Positions 54,812 through 63,170 of a stretch of DNA of 64,000 nt are shown here, piece by piece. The stretch's first letter is position 1. Each line of letters opens with the position of its first letter. This stretch comes from Verrucomicrobiaceae bacterium (GTDB lineage Bacteria > Verrucomicrobiota > Verrucomicrobiia > Verrucomicrobiales > DEV007). Location of the stretch: assembly GCA_004211885.1 (NCBI GenBank), contig SHBV01000002.1, positions 1-64,000 of the forward strand, read 5' to 3'. The notes under the pieces were generated by a model. It saw only the letters and a list, made by a program, of their open reading frames with translations. It had not been told where the DNA came from and did no database searches. The position numbers and the translations under genes are program-made.

Positions 54812-56962
54812 TTATTTTAATTCTTCAGATGTTTTACCACCGTGCTTGCGGATCAATTTTGCAATTTCTTCGTGTTCCTGGTTGATCGCCATGTCCAATG
54901 GGCTCCCCGCAATAGACCAAGCATTGATGTTCGCCTTTTCTTGAATAAGAAAGGTAACCAAAGGCGTGTTGCCTGCTCTTACTGCTTTATGTAGAACTCT
55001 AAGTGAAGCCTTTCCAAGTACACAATCAATATCAGTTCCATTCTCTAGGCATTGCTTTACTGCATTGAGATTTCCCTCTTCAGCTACCAAATGAAAATCT
55101 CCGATCGCTTTCAGCTCTTTATAAGTGATTTGTCTTTGAAGTAATGGATCTGAGAATTGAGATTGTTCCTTTATTGGAAGTTTAGTCACATAGGCATAAA
55201 AAGCTCCCATCGGAGTACCGGAGGCATCAGTAAATTTGGCCCACAATTCATCTCTACCTTCTTTAAGTTTAATTTTAAAGGTGACCCCTTGATCGTTTTC
55301 ATTGACCGGAAGAATTAATTCTTTACCACCCAATTCTAGGTGAGCTTTGACGGCTGCAAATGGCTTTCCTACAGCCGCTCTGAAAGGTTTTACACCAGGC
55401 ACATCAGCTCCCGCTTCGAGTTCCGCAGTTATAAGCTTGCCAGATTCTTTCGGCCAGCGCCTTAGCTCTACCGTATAGTTTCCAGCACTCTTAATATCTA
55501 CAGCCCAAAAGCCTGTATTAGAGGGTTTTTTCTCGGCATTGCGAATGTGGCGTTGATTCCAAGGTGTGCTTCCATTAGCAATCCAGTCGTGGCAGGTCAA
55601 TGTCACGGGGTTTGCTAAGGGGGCATCAGCTCCAAGGTATATAGCTGTAGGTTGACCAAAAGTAGGTACGATTTCATCCCACCACGCTTCATAGAACTTG
55701 GTAAGACGAGATACTACTTTAGGATTCGTGCTGGCGATATTCTTCTTTTGTCCTGGATCAGCATTAATATCATAAAGCTCTTTCCCGTTCACGAGTCGCC
55801 ACTGGTTAGTCATTACCGAACTCTTACGCCATTTGATTGGGTCTCGGACTCGTTGTGAGTCTGTAACGAGGATACGGTCTGGCCATTTTTTAACGGTCCC
55901 ATCAATGAGTGGCCGAACATTCATACCGTCAAACTTAACACCTTTAGGAGCTTCAACTTTGCAGTAATCAATGAGCGTTGGAACAACATCAACGTAGGAA
56001 GTGATGGTGTTCACGTCCCGCCCCTTATTGAGGCCTCCCTTTGGCCAATGCATGAAGAAAGGAACACGGTGCCCGCCGTCATATTCACTTCCTTTGCGAC
56101 CACGCATTCCATTATTGTGAATATTGGCACCACTTGATGTTCCGTTATCAGTCGTGAAGATGAAGATAGTATTTTCCGAGAGCCCTTCATCCTTAAGAAA
56201 GGTTCTCATTGACCCAACATTTTCATCAATGTTAGCAATCATTCCAAGAAAGTTACCGACATTAACTCCTTGCTTAAGATAGGGTTTACTGAACTTTTCA
56301 GGCGAATGCATTGGTCCGTGCGGAGCATTGGTGCAGAGGTACACAAGGAATGGTTTTTTGCTTTTCTTTACTTTACGAATGAAACGCTTGGCATAATCAA
56401 AATATACATCAGTACAGAATCCTTTTACCGGAACGGCCTTACCGTTATGGAAATAGGAACCGTCAAAGTATGCGTTGTCCCAGTAGTCCGGAGTCTGTCC
56501 CACACCACCACCACCGTGCCTTAGCACTTCTTGGAAGCCTCTATCTTCAGGTCTGTAAGGATAATTGTCACCGAGGTGCCACTTTCCGAACATGCCCGTG
56601 TGGTAACCATTGTCACCGAAGATCTTTCCAATCGTTACCTCATTATGACGAAGCATAGAACGGCCCATGATCGTGTGCCAAACACCAGTACGGTTCGTCC
56701 AATGACCGGTAATTAGTGCGGCTCGGGTCGGTGAGCATGTAGGTGCTACATGGTAATCGGTGAGTCTAACGGATTCGCCGTGCAGTCGATCCAAGTTCGG
56801 TGTCTTAAGGATCGGATTTCCATGACATGAAAGGTCTCCGTACCCCTGATCGTCAGTAAGAACGATAACAACATTGGGTTGATCAGCTCCGAGGCTTGGG
56901 AAAATTGCCAGAAACAGAGAAAAGAGAGAGTAAAGATAAAGCTTTGTTGCTGAAGATTTCAT
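54812..56962 (-). CDS. Secreted arylsulfatase fused to ankyrin repeats
   Basis: Start at ATG 56962 gives a signal peptide and 716 residues. The sulfatase domain covers about 27-480 with formylglycine site CSPTR (Cys76) and TDDQGYGDLS and FTTDNGTSSG. A beta-rich module follows at about 480-610 (WPKESGKLITAELEAGADV). The last 90 residues form about three ankyrin repeats (HLVAEEGNLNAVKQCLENG, LHKAVRAGNTPLVTFLIQ, LDMAINQEHEEIAKLIRKHG). Ankyrin repeats bind proteins; finding them on an exported sulfatase is unusual. First gene of the operon; divergent from the isomerase operon. Confidence 0.9.
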   Translation of the reverse strand: MKSSATKLYLYSLFSLFLAIFPSLGADQPNVVIVLTDDQGYGDLSCHGNPILKTPNLDRLHGESVRLTDYHVAPTCSPTRAALITGHWTNRTGVWHTIMGRSMLRHNEVTIGKIFGDNGYHTGMFGKWHLGDNYPYRPEDRGFQEVLRHGGGGVGQTPDYWDNAYFDGSYFHNGKAVPVKGFCTDVYFDYAKRFIRKVKKSKKPFLVYLCTNAPHGPMHSPEKFSKPYLKQGVNVGNFLGMIANIDENVGSMRTFLKDEGLSENTIFIFTTDNGTSSGANIHNNGMRGRKGSEYDGGHRVPFFMHWPKGGLNKGRDVNTITSYVDVVPTLIDYCKVEAPKGVKFDGMNVRPLIDGTVKKWPDRILVTDSQRVRDPIKWRKSSVMTNQWRLVNGKELYDINADPGQKKNIASTNPKVVSRLTKFYEAWWDEIVPTFGQPTAIYLGADAPLANPVTLTCHDWIANGSTPWNQRHIRNAEKKPSNTGFWAVDIKSAGNYTVELRRWPKESGKLITAELEAGADVPGVKPFRAAVGKPFAAVKAHLELGGKELILPVNENDQGVTFKIKLKEGRDELWAKFTDASGTPMGAFYAYVTKLPIKEQSQFSDPLLQRQITYKELKAIGDFHLVAEEGNLNAVKQCLENGTDIDCVLGKASLRVLHKAVRAGNTPLVTFLIQEKANINAWSIAGSPLDMAINQEHEEIAKLIRKHGGKTSEELK

Positions 56963-57038
56963 AAATGACCCTGAAGATAGGCCAAAAATGGGTTTTCGCA
57001 CATTTCTTAGATTTTACTTATCACCTTGAGGTAATTCA

Positions 57039-57965
57039 GTGGAAAAACAGGGTTTTGTTAGGTTTAATTATGATTTATCATTCGTACCTATGCACGAACG
57101 TAAAGTCATTGAGATAGGATGTGGAGAATGGGGATTCCGCAATTTACCAATGCGCGAGCATTTTGAAATTGCACGGGACTTTGATTTTAAGTGGCTTGAG
57201 TTTGGAATTGGTGGAGATCAGACTGGTCGTCTTTCAGAGTTTCCAGAACCAGATGAGATAGCGGAGTTCAAGGCTCTGAATGAGGAATTTAGTATAGCGA
57301 CTCCGTTCTGTTGCATAGAAAACGATTTTACTCTTGCCAATGAAAATGATCACTTGGAGGTTTTGGAGAGATCCAAGAAGCAGATTCAGGCAGCGGCAGA
57401 TTGTGGTGCCAAGCAGGTTCGATTATTTGCTGGATTCACACCCGTCGAGAAAGTTAGTTCGGAGATCTGGGATCGGATGATGAAGGCTTTTTGGGATGCT
57501 GATCAATTGTGCGAGGGGCTAGGATTGACTATCGCTATTGAGACTCATGGAGGAATTACTTTTGATGAGGATGAATCCGCCCATCACTTTAATTCAGTAT
57601 CTACCGATCCCGAGTCTTTGTCCCGATTAATTGAACAGTTACCATCCAGGGTCGGGTTCAATTATGACCCGGGAAACATAAAAGCGGTCCGCCCCGAAGA
57701 CAAAAGTTGCTGCTTAGAGCTGATTAATGATCGAATTAATTATTGTCATTTGAAGGACTGGACAAGAAAAGGTGAAGGGTGGGTGGCCGTTGCCATTGGT
57801 GATGATGATCTGGATTATGGCCCACTATTTGAGAATATGAAGTATGACGGGGTATGTCTGATCGAATATGAACCACTTCACGATTCCAGAGACGGGATCC
57901 GCCGTAGCTTAGATTACTTGCATGAAATTGAACAGAGTAGCCAAGTATTGAAGTTCCAAAGATGA
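57039..57965 (+). CDS. Cytoplasmic sugar phosphate isomerase/epimerase-like TIM barrel
   Basis: A 308-residue AP-endonuclease-2-type barrel without signal peptide (GTG start at 57039; ATG 57090 is an alternative that begins at the conserved part). Motifs: FKWLEFGIGGDQ, QVRLFAGF, IAIETHGG (Glu), VGFNYDPGN (Asp), YCHLKDW and CLIEYEPLHD. Likely sugar isomerase. Its stop overlaps the start of the DUF1549/1553 gene by four bases (ATGA), which ties a sugar enzyme directly to this surface system. Confidence 0.86.
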   Translation: MEKQGFVRFNYDLSFVPMHERKVIEIGCGEWGFRNLPMREHFEIARDFDFKWLEFGIGGDQTGRLSEFPEPDEIAEFKALNEEFSIATPFCCIENDFTLANENDHLEVLERSKKQIQAAADCGAKQVRLFAGFTPVEKVSSEIWDRMMKAFWDADQLCEGLGLTIAIETHGGITFDEDESAHHFNSVSTDPESLSRLIEQLPSRVGFNYDPGNIKAVRPEDKSCCLELINDRINYCHLKDWTRKGEGWVAVAIGDDDLDYGPLFENMKYDGVCLIEYEPLHDSRDGIRRSLDYLHEIEQSSQVLKFQR

Positions 57966-60538
57966 GGAATTGTTCTGTTATTATTAGGGTGATTTTCTGC
58001 CCTATCCTATTTATATCCTTTCAGCCCATTGTTGTGGCTGAGGAGAAGTTCAGTATTTCTGAAGAGGATAGAAACTACTGGGCCTTTCAGCCAGTGAGCA
58101 CGACTGACCATGAGAATTCTTCAATTGATTCGATAGTTGATGAGGCAATCAAGACTAATGGATTGGTTCAGAACAGTTCTGCTGATCGGGAGGTTCTTAT
58201 CAGAAGAGCTTATTTTGACTTAGTTGGCCTCGCTCCAACATATCAGGAAATTAAAGCATTTGAAGCGGACCCTTCCAGTACAGAAAAAGCTTTATCTTCG
58301 TTAGTTGATAAATTGTTGGCCATGCCTGAATACGGGGAACGTTGGGGTCGTCACTGGCTGGATGTGGTCCGATACGCTCAAACCAATGGGTACGAGAGAG
58401 ACGATGAGAAACCAAATGCTTGGAGGTATCGCGACTACGTCATTAAAGCATTTAATACGGACAAGCCTTATGACCGGTTCGTCCTTGAGCAGTTGGCCGG
58501 AGATGAACTAATACTTGAGGCCTTTAATAAGAATAAGCCATTTGTTGAAGGTGGGGACGAAGGTCTCATAGCTACTGGTTTTTATAGGCTCGGTGTCTGG
58601 GACGATGAACCTGATGACAAGAAAGCGGCAGAGTTTGATGGCCTTGATGATATATTGCGAACGACGTCAGAGACTTTCCTTGGCCTCACTACTGGTTGTG
58701 CGCGGTGCCATGACCACATGTTTGATCCGATATCACAGAAAGATTATTATTCAATGCTGGCCTATTTCAGGAATGTCAGAAACTATGCGAAGCCCAGCGA
58801 TAAGGGAATTATTCTAAGAGCCATCAACGGAGGCAAGGCTCTGAGTGTTAGTGAACATGGTGATGAAGCGCCTGAGACTCATGTGTTAATTCGTGGTGAT
58901 GCTTATAAGCCTAGTCTCAAAGTAAAACCTATGATACCTAGTATTTTTTCTGCTACAGGCCCCGAACCGGAACCGACTGAAAATAGCTCAGGACGCCGGT
59001 TGGCCCTTGCCAAATGGATCACGGACCCTTCGAATCCACTGACGTCTCGGGTCATGGTAAACCGCATTTGGCAGTATCATTTTGGAAAAGGTATTGTGGG
59101 TAGCCCCAATGATTTTGGACGCGCAGGTGAAACTATATCAAACCTTGAACTTTTGGACTGGTTAGCCACTGAATTTGTTAAAAGTGGATGGTCCATTAAG
59201 CACATGCACCGAGTGATTATGAATACTATGGCTTACCGAAGATCCTCGGATCCGAACGTTCATAATGAAGCCAAGGATCCTGGTAATCTGCATCACTGGA
59301 AAATGAATCTTAGGCGTTTGGAGGCTGAAACGATTAGGGATCGTATCCTCCAAGTCAGCGGCCAACTTAACCAAAAACGAGGAGGACCCAGTTTCTATCC
59401 TGCATTGAACGGAGAGGTAGTGGCAGGAGCTTCAAAGCCGGGCCGCGGCTGGAGATGGTCAAGTGAAGGGGATCAGAAACGGAGGAGCGTCTATGCCTTT
59501 ATCAAAAGGACCATGGTATATCCTTTCTTTGAACTGTTTGATTATGCAAATACTGAAGGCCCTCTCGGGACCCGACCACAAACGACCGTTGCTCCGCAGG
59601 CATTACTGATGTTGAACAGTGAACTCATCACTGAAAGTGCTAGCCTGATTGCTGAAAATGCTCTCTCCAGCAAAGACCCTATTGGTGAAGCCTTTCATAT
59701 TGTATTGGGCCGGGACCCCGCTCCTGAGGAGCGAAGTATGGCGAAAAGTTTTTTGAGTGATCAGCATGAAAAACAAAAGCTATTGAGGGAACAAATGCGA
59801 TTCAGCCCAGACTATGCGTCGGCATATTTCAATGAGTACCATAAGATTCTACCTGCTAAGCAATTTTTAAAAGGCCCAGTGTCTGGATGGGATTATTTTA
59901 AAGGGAAATGGATAGGAGGCTATGAGGGGATACTCAGAGCCGAACGTGACTGGCCTGCTTTTGCTTTGTTTCGAATGGACGCTAGAGATTTCAAGATCAG
60001 TGGCCAAGTGCATTTGGACGATATTACGGAAAGGGTATCAATTTTGTTGAGGGCACGGCCAAGAGACGATGAATTCGATGGTTATGTGGCACTCATTGAT
60101 GCCGTTTCTAGTGAGATTATTTTGAAACGTTACCAGAAAGGGAAATCTGAAATTCTTGGAAAGGCATCTGCCGGTGACTTGAGAAGAGGCTTCTTGGATT
60201 TCTCAGTAGAACTCGTTGAAAATAGAATTGGATTCAAGGTTTCCGGGCCAGTAGGAGTTGATGCTGTTAAGATTTACGCAAAAGATGAAGAACCGATTTC
60301 GGGGCAGGGCCGTTTTGGTGTCAGCTCGTGGGGAGGAAATGTGACCTTTGATAGTGTTTCATTTGAATATAAAGGACAAAACTATCCCATCGTTCAAATA
60401 GACCATTCTGGTTCTGATTTGATTAAGAATGACAAAAAAATTATTCTTAAGAAAGATCCTACAATTATCCAAAGAAGAGCAATGGCGGAATTTTCTTCCC
60501 TATTATTGAATCTTAATGAATTTATTTATGTTGATTAA
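57962..60538 (+). CDS. DUF1549/DUF1553 surface protein with a late concanavalin-like insert
   Basis: An 858-residue exported protein. DUF1549 at about 35-260 with heme-type CARCH at 246-250 (GCARCHDHMFDP). DUF1553 begins near 335 (NPLTSRVMVNRIWQYHFGKG) and reads normally to about 597 (GRDPAPEERSMAKSFLS). It is then interrupted by about 240 residues with DUF1080/LamG-like strands (FKISGQVHLDD, GYVALIDA, GRFGVSSWGGNVTFDSV) before the terminal LNLNEFIYVD. No PSCyt1. Start overlaps the isomerase stop; followed by DUF1501. Confidence 0.9.
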   Translation: MRNCSVIIRVIFCPILFISFQPIVVAEEKFSISEEDRNYWAFQPVSTTDHENSSIDSIVDEAIKTNGLVQNSSADREVLIRRAYFDLVGLAPTYQEIKAFEADPSSTEKALSSLVDKLLAMPEYGERWGRHWLDVVRYAQTNGYERDDEKPNAWRYRDYVIKAFNTDKPYDRFVLEQLAGDELILEAFNKNKPFVEGGDEGLIATGFYRLGVWDDEPDDKKAAEFDGLDDILRTTSETFLGLTTGCARCHDHMFDPISQKDYYSMLAYFRNVRNYAKPSDKGIILRAINGGKALSVSEHGDEAPETHVLIRGDAYKPSLKVKPMIPSIFSATGPEPEPTENSSGRRLALAKWITDPSNPLTSRVMVNRIWQYHFGKGIVGSPNDFGRAGETISNLELLDWLATEFVKSGWSIKHMHRVIMNTMAYRRSSDPNVHNEAKDPGNLHHWKMNLRRLEAETIRDRILQVSGQLNQKRGGPSFYPALNGEVVAGASKPGRGWRWSSEGDQKRRSVYAFIKRTMVYPFFELFDYANTEGPLGTRPQTTVAPQALLMLNSELITESASLIAENALSSKDPIGEAFHIVLGRDPAPEERSMAKSFLSDQHEKQKLLREQMRFSPDYASAYFNEYHKILPAKQFLKGPVSGWDYFKGKWIGGYEGILRAERDWPAFALFRMDARDFKISGQVHLDDITERVSILLRARPRDDEFDGYVALIDAVSSEIILKRYQKGKSEILGKASAGDLRRGFLDFSVELVENRIGFKVSGPVGVDAVKIYAKDEEPISGQGRFGVSSWGGNVTFDSVSFEYKGQNYPIVQIDHSGSDLIKNDKKIILKKDPTIIQRRAMAEFSSLLLNLNEFIYVD

Positions 60539-60569
60539 GGATAATGAATTTGAAAAATTAGAAACTTTA

Positions 60570-62036
60570 ATGAGTAAAACCACATCACATCTGGAAGAGC
60601 ATAGCCGGAGAAAATTTCTTAAATCTTTTGGGAATTCAATGGCTGGTCTTTCACTTTCTGGGATCTTTTCTGGCAATCAAGTCTTTGGTGCGGCTCCAGC
60701 AAGTTCTCTCATTAATCCCATGGCACCAAAGCCTCAGAACTTCGCTGCCAAAGCCAAGGCATGTATCTTTCTTTATATGTATGGAGGTCCTTCGCAAATG
60801 GATCTCTTTGATTATAAGCCGGAATTACAAAAGAATGATGGGAAGGAGGTCAATATGGAGATTCGACGTGGGGATCTGCGCAAATCCAGACTCCTTGCAT
60901 CAAAGAGAAAATTTAATCAGTATGGTGATTCGGGTCAGTGGTGCTCAGATGCTATTCCTAACATAGCGAAGCACATGGATAAGCTTGCTGTTATCAAGTC
61001 GCTTTATATGGATTCTTTTGCCCATGGATCAGCTAATCTACAAATGAATTGTGGTCGAATATTGCAAGGTCATCCCTCCTTAGGTGCGTGGGTAGCTCAT
61101 GGACTGGGCACAACAAATCCTAATCTTCCAGGCTTTGTCGTCATGCTTGATGCCAGAGGTGGACCAATTCCTGGAGCAGCTAATTGGGCCAGTGGCTACA
61201 TGCCGGCCGCTTATCAGGGAACAGTCTTAAGGTCCAAAGGCAATCCAATACTGAACCTTAATCCCCGCTCAATGATTACACATTCAATGCAGGGTGATAA
61301 GATCGACGCTATCAATGCTTTCAATAAAATGCACCTTAACGGTAAGGAGTCATATTCTGAACTTAGTGCTCGTATTGCCAGTTATGATCTTGCCTATCAG
61401 TTGCATACGTCTGCTCCGGAAGCTCTTAATATTTCTTCTGAAGATGAAAAAACTAAACAGCTCTATGGGCTTCATATGGGCAAGGGTGAGCATAACTTGT
61501 CAATTCCCACCTCACACTTTGGCCGTCAGTGCCTGATCGCGCGTCGCTTAATTGAAAAGGGAGTTCGGTTTGTCCAGCTATATTCTGGGGGAGGTCATCA
61601 GCAACAGAACTGGGACGCTCACAATGGTGCCGAAGAAAATCTTAGCATTCATTGTCCCGAAATTGATGTCCCAGTTTCCGGGCTACTTGAGGACCTTGAT
61701 CGACGCGGGATGCTTGAAGAGACGCTCGTTGTCTGGGGAGGAGAGTTTGGTCGTCAGCCTGTTTCTCAGGGAAAGAACGGCGGTCGAGATCATAACCCGA
61801 AAGGATTCAGTTACTTTCTTGCCGGGGGCGGCGTCAAGGCCGGGACAAGTTACGGAGAAACGGATCCACTAGGCCATGAGGCTGCAGTGAATAAGCATCA
61901 TGTCCGTGACCTTCATGCAACGATTTTGCATCTTATGGGTTTAGATCATGACACCCTCACCTATCACTATGGTGGATTGGATCAGAGGCTGACCGGAGTA
62001 GTACCTGCCGAAGTGATAAGTGGAGTCTTAGCCTAG
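60570..62036 (+). CDS. DUF1501 protein coupled to DUF1553 (paired class)
   Basis: Start at ATG 60570 (MSKTTSHLEEHSRRKFLKS, a Tat-like signal) gives 488 residues; earlier starts would overlap the previous gene. Paired-class features: FDYKPELQKNDGKEV, AWVAHGLGTTNPNLP, GGEFGRQPVS (note Gln for Thr), GRDHNP and LGLDHDTLTYHYGGLDQRL (M in place of L before the first G). Follows its DUF1549/1553 partner by 31 bases; third member of this operon. Confidence 0.88.
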   Translation: MSKTTSHLEEHSRRKFLKSFGNSMAGLSLSGIFSGNQVFGAAPASSLINPMAPKPQNFAAKAKACIFLYMYGGPSQMDLFDYKPELQKNDGKEVNMEIRRGDLRKSRLLASKRKFNQYGDSGQWCSDAIPNIAKHMDKLAVIKSLYMDSFAHGSANLQMNCGRILQGHPSLGAWVAHGLGTTNPNLPGFVVMLDARGGPIPGAANWASGYMPAAYQGTVLRSKGNPILNLNPRSMITHSMQGDKIDAINAFNKMHLNGKESYSELSARIASYDLAYQLHTSAPEALNISSEDEKTKQLYGLHMGKGEHNLSIPTSHFGRQCLIARRLIEKGVRFVQLYSGGGHQQQNWDAHNGAEENLSIHCPEIDVPVSGLLEDLDRRGMLEETLVVWGGEFGRQPVSQGKNGGRDHNPKGFSYFLAGGGVKAGTSYGETDPLGHEAAVNKHHVRDLHATILHLMGLDHDTLTYHYGGLDQRLTGVVPAEVISGVLA

Positions 62037-62046
62037 TTTCCGATTT

Positions 62047-63162
62047 TTATTTCCCAAACAGAACGCAAATTGGCCCTGGAACACTGATGATATTGCGGGT
62101 CGGAAAGCTGAGCTCTCCGGTGCTTTGATCAATCATATGGACCGCAATTGTATTTGAATGGGCTCCGGCAGCAAATATCCATTTCGATGTGGGATCAATA
62201 TTGATATTGCGTGGCCAAGCTCCCCGGATCGACTCCACTTCAGTGACTGTTAATTTTCCGGTCGAAGGATCCGCTTTATAGCACGTGATGCTGTCGTTAC
62301 CACGGTTCGAGGACCATACAAATTTAGCATTAGGGTGAACAAGAATTTCAGCTGCAGAGTTGAAGGTTTCTTTTGCTTTAACCTGATCAGACAAGGATGG
62401 CGTTGTTGTCAATCTTTTAGCCTTTCCCGTGGATTTTTCATAAGCGAATGTTGTGACGGAGAGCGAGAGTTCATTAAGTAAATAAATAAAATTTCCATCT
62501 GCAGAAAAACGCATGTGCCGCGGACCTCCTCCGGGCACACTCGCTGCCAGTGCATGCTTTGTGATGGATTTCTTGTCAGCGCTGACTTTGTAGATGTGAA
62601 TATTGTCTGTTCCAAGGTCAGGAACGAAAGCGTATCGTCCGTCCGGTGAAAATCCACACCAGTGAGGATGAGGCGAATTCTGGCGATTGCCAACCACTTT
62701 GGAGCCGCCTTCATGATCAATGACCACTGACTCACCTAATTCGCTTTTATCATTCAGAGGAAAGAGAGCAGTGGAACCGCCACCATATTGAGCAGTCAGT
62801 AAGAAATTGCCGGAAGGGTGCACTGAAATATGGGTTCCACCCCCGTCCTTAATAAGGGAGCTGGTGAATTGTTCTAGGGAACCGTCTTCCTTAACATGAA
62901 ATCCTGCCACGCCAGGTCCCCCATTAATGCCGGCCACTGCATAAATTTTTGTTCCATCAGGATGCCAAGCAAGGAAACCAGGTCCCCTGATTTCAGCTGC
63001 CAAAGATGCTTGAGATAATTTGCCGCTTTCGGTATCAAATTTAGCCATGTAAATGCCTTTTGATCCGCGACCGCCTGTCCCGAAATAGACTTCAATTTTT
63101 TCAGCATTTAGCGGTGCCTCAAGGAACAGAATAATAGATAATAGGAAGATTAATCTTTTCAT
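62047..63162 (-). CDS. Exported lactonase-family seven-bladed beta-propeller
   Basis: A 371-residue protein with signal peptide (MKRLIFLLSIILFLEAPLNA). The repeated blades (VYFGTGGRGSKGIYMAKFD, GPGFLAWHPDGTKIYAV, GGGPRHMRFSADGNFIYLLN, WPRNINIDPTSKWIFAAG) match the 6-phosphogluconolactonase-type propeller (Pgl/lactonase family). It would hydrolyse a sugar lactone outside the cytoplasm or bind a ligand. Starts eight bases after the DUF4380-like gene; convergent with DUF1501. Confidence 0.88.
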   Translation of the reverse strand: MKRLIFLLSIILFLEAPLNAEKIEVYFGTGGRGSKGIYMAKFDTESGKLSQASLAAEIRGPGFLAWHPDGTKIYAVAGINGGPGVAGFHVKEDGSLEQFTSSLIKDGGGTHISVHPSGNFLLTAQYGGGSTALFPLNDKSELGESVVIDHEGGSKVVGNRQNSPHPHWCGFSPDGRYAFVPDLGTDNIHIYKVSADKKSITKHALAASVPGGGPRHMRFSADGNFIYLLNELSLSVTTFAYEKSTGKAKRLTTTPSLSDQVKAKETFNSAAEILVHPNAKFVWSSNRGNDSITCYKADPSTGKLTVTEVESIRGAWPRNINIDPTSKWIFAAGAHSNTIAVHMIDQSTGELSFPTRNIISVPGPICVLFGK

Positions 63163-63170
63163 GATGATTT

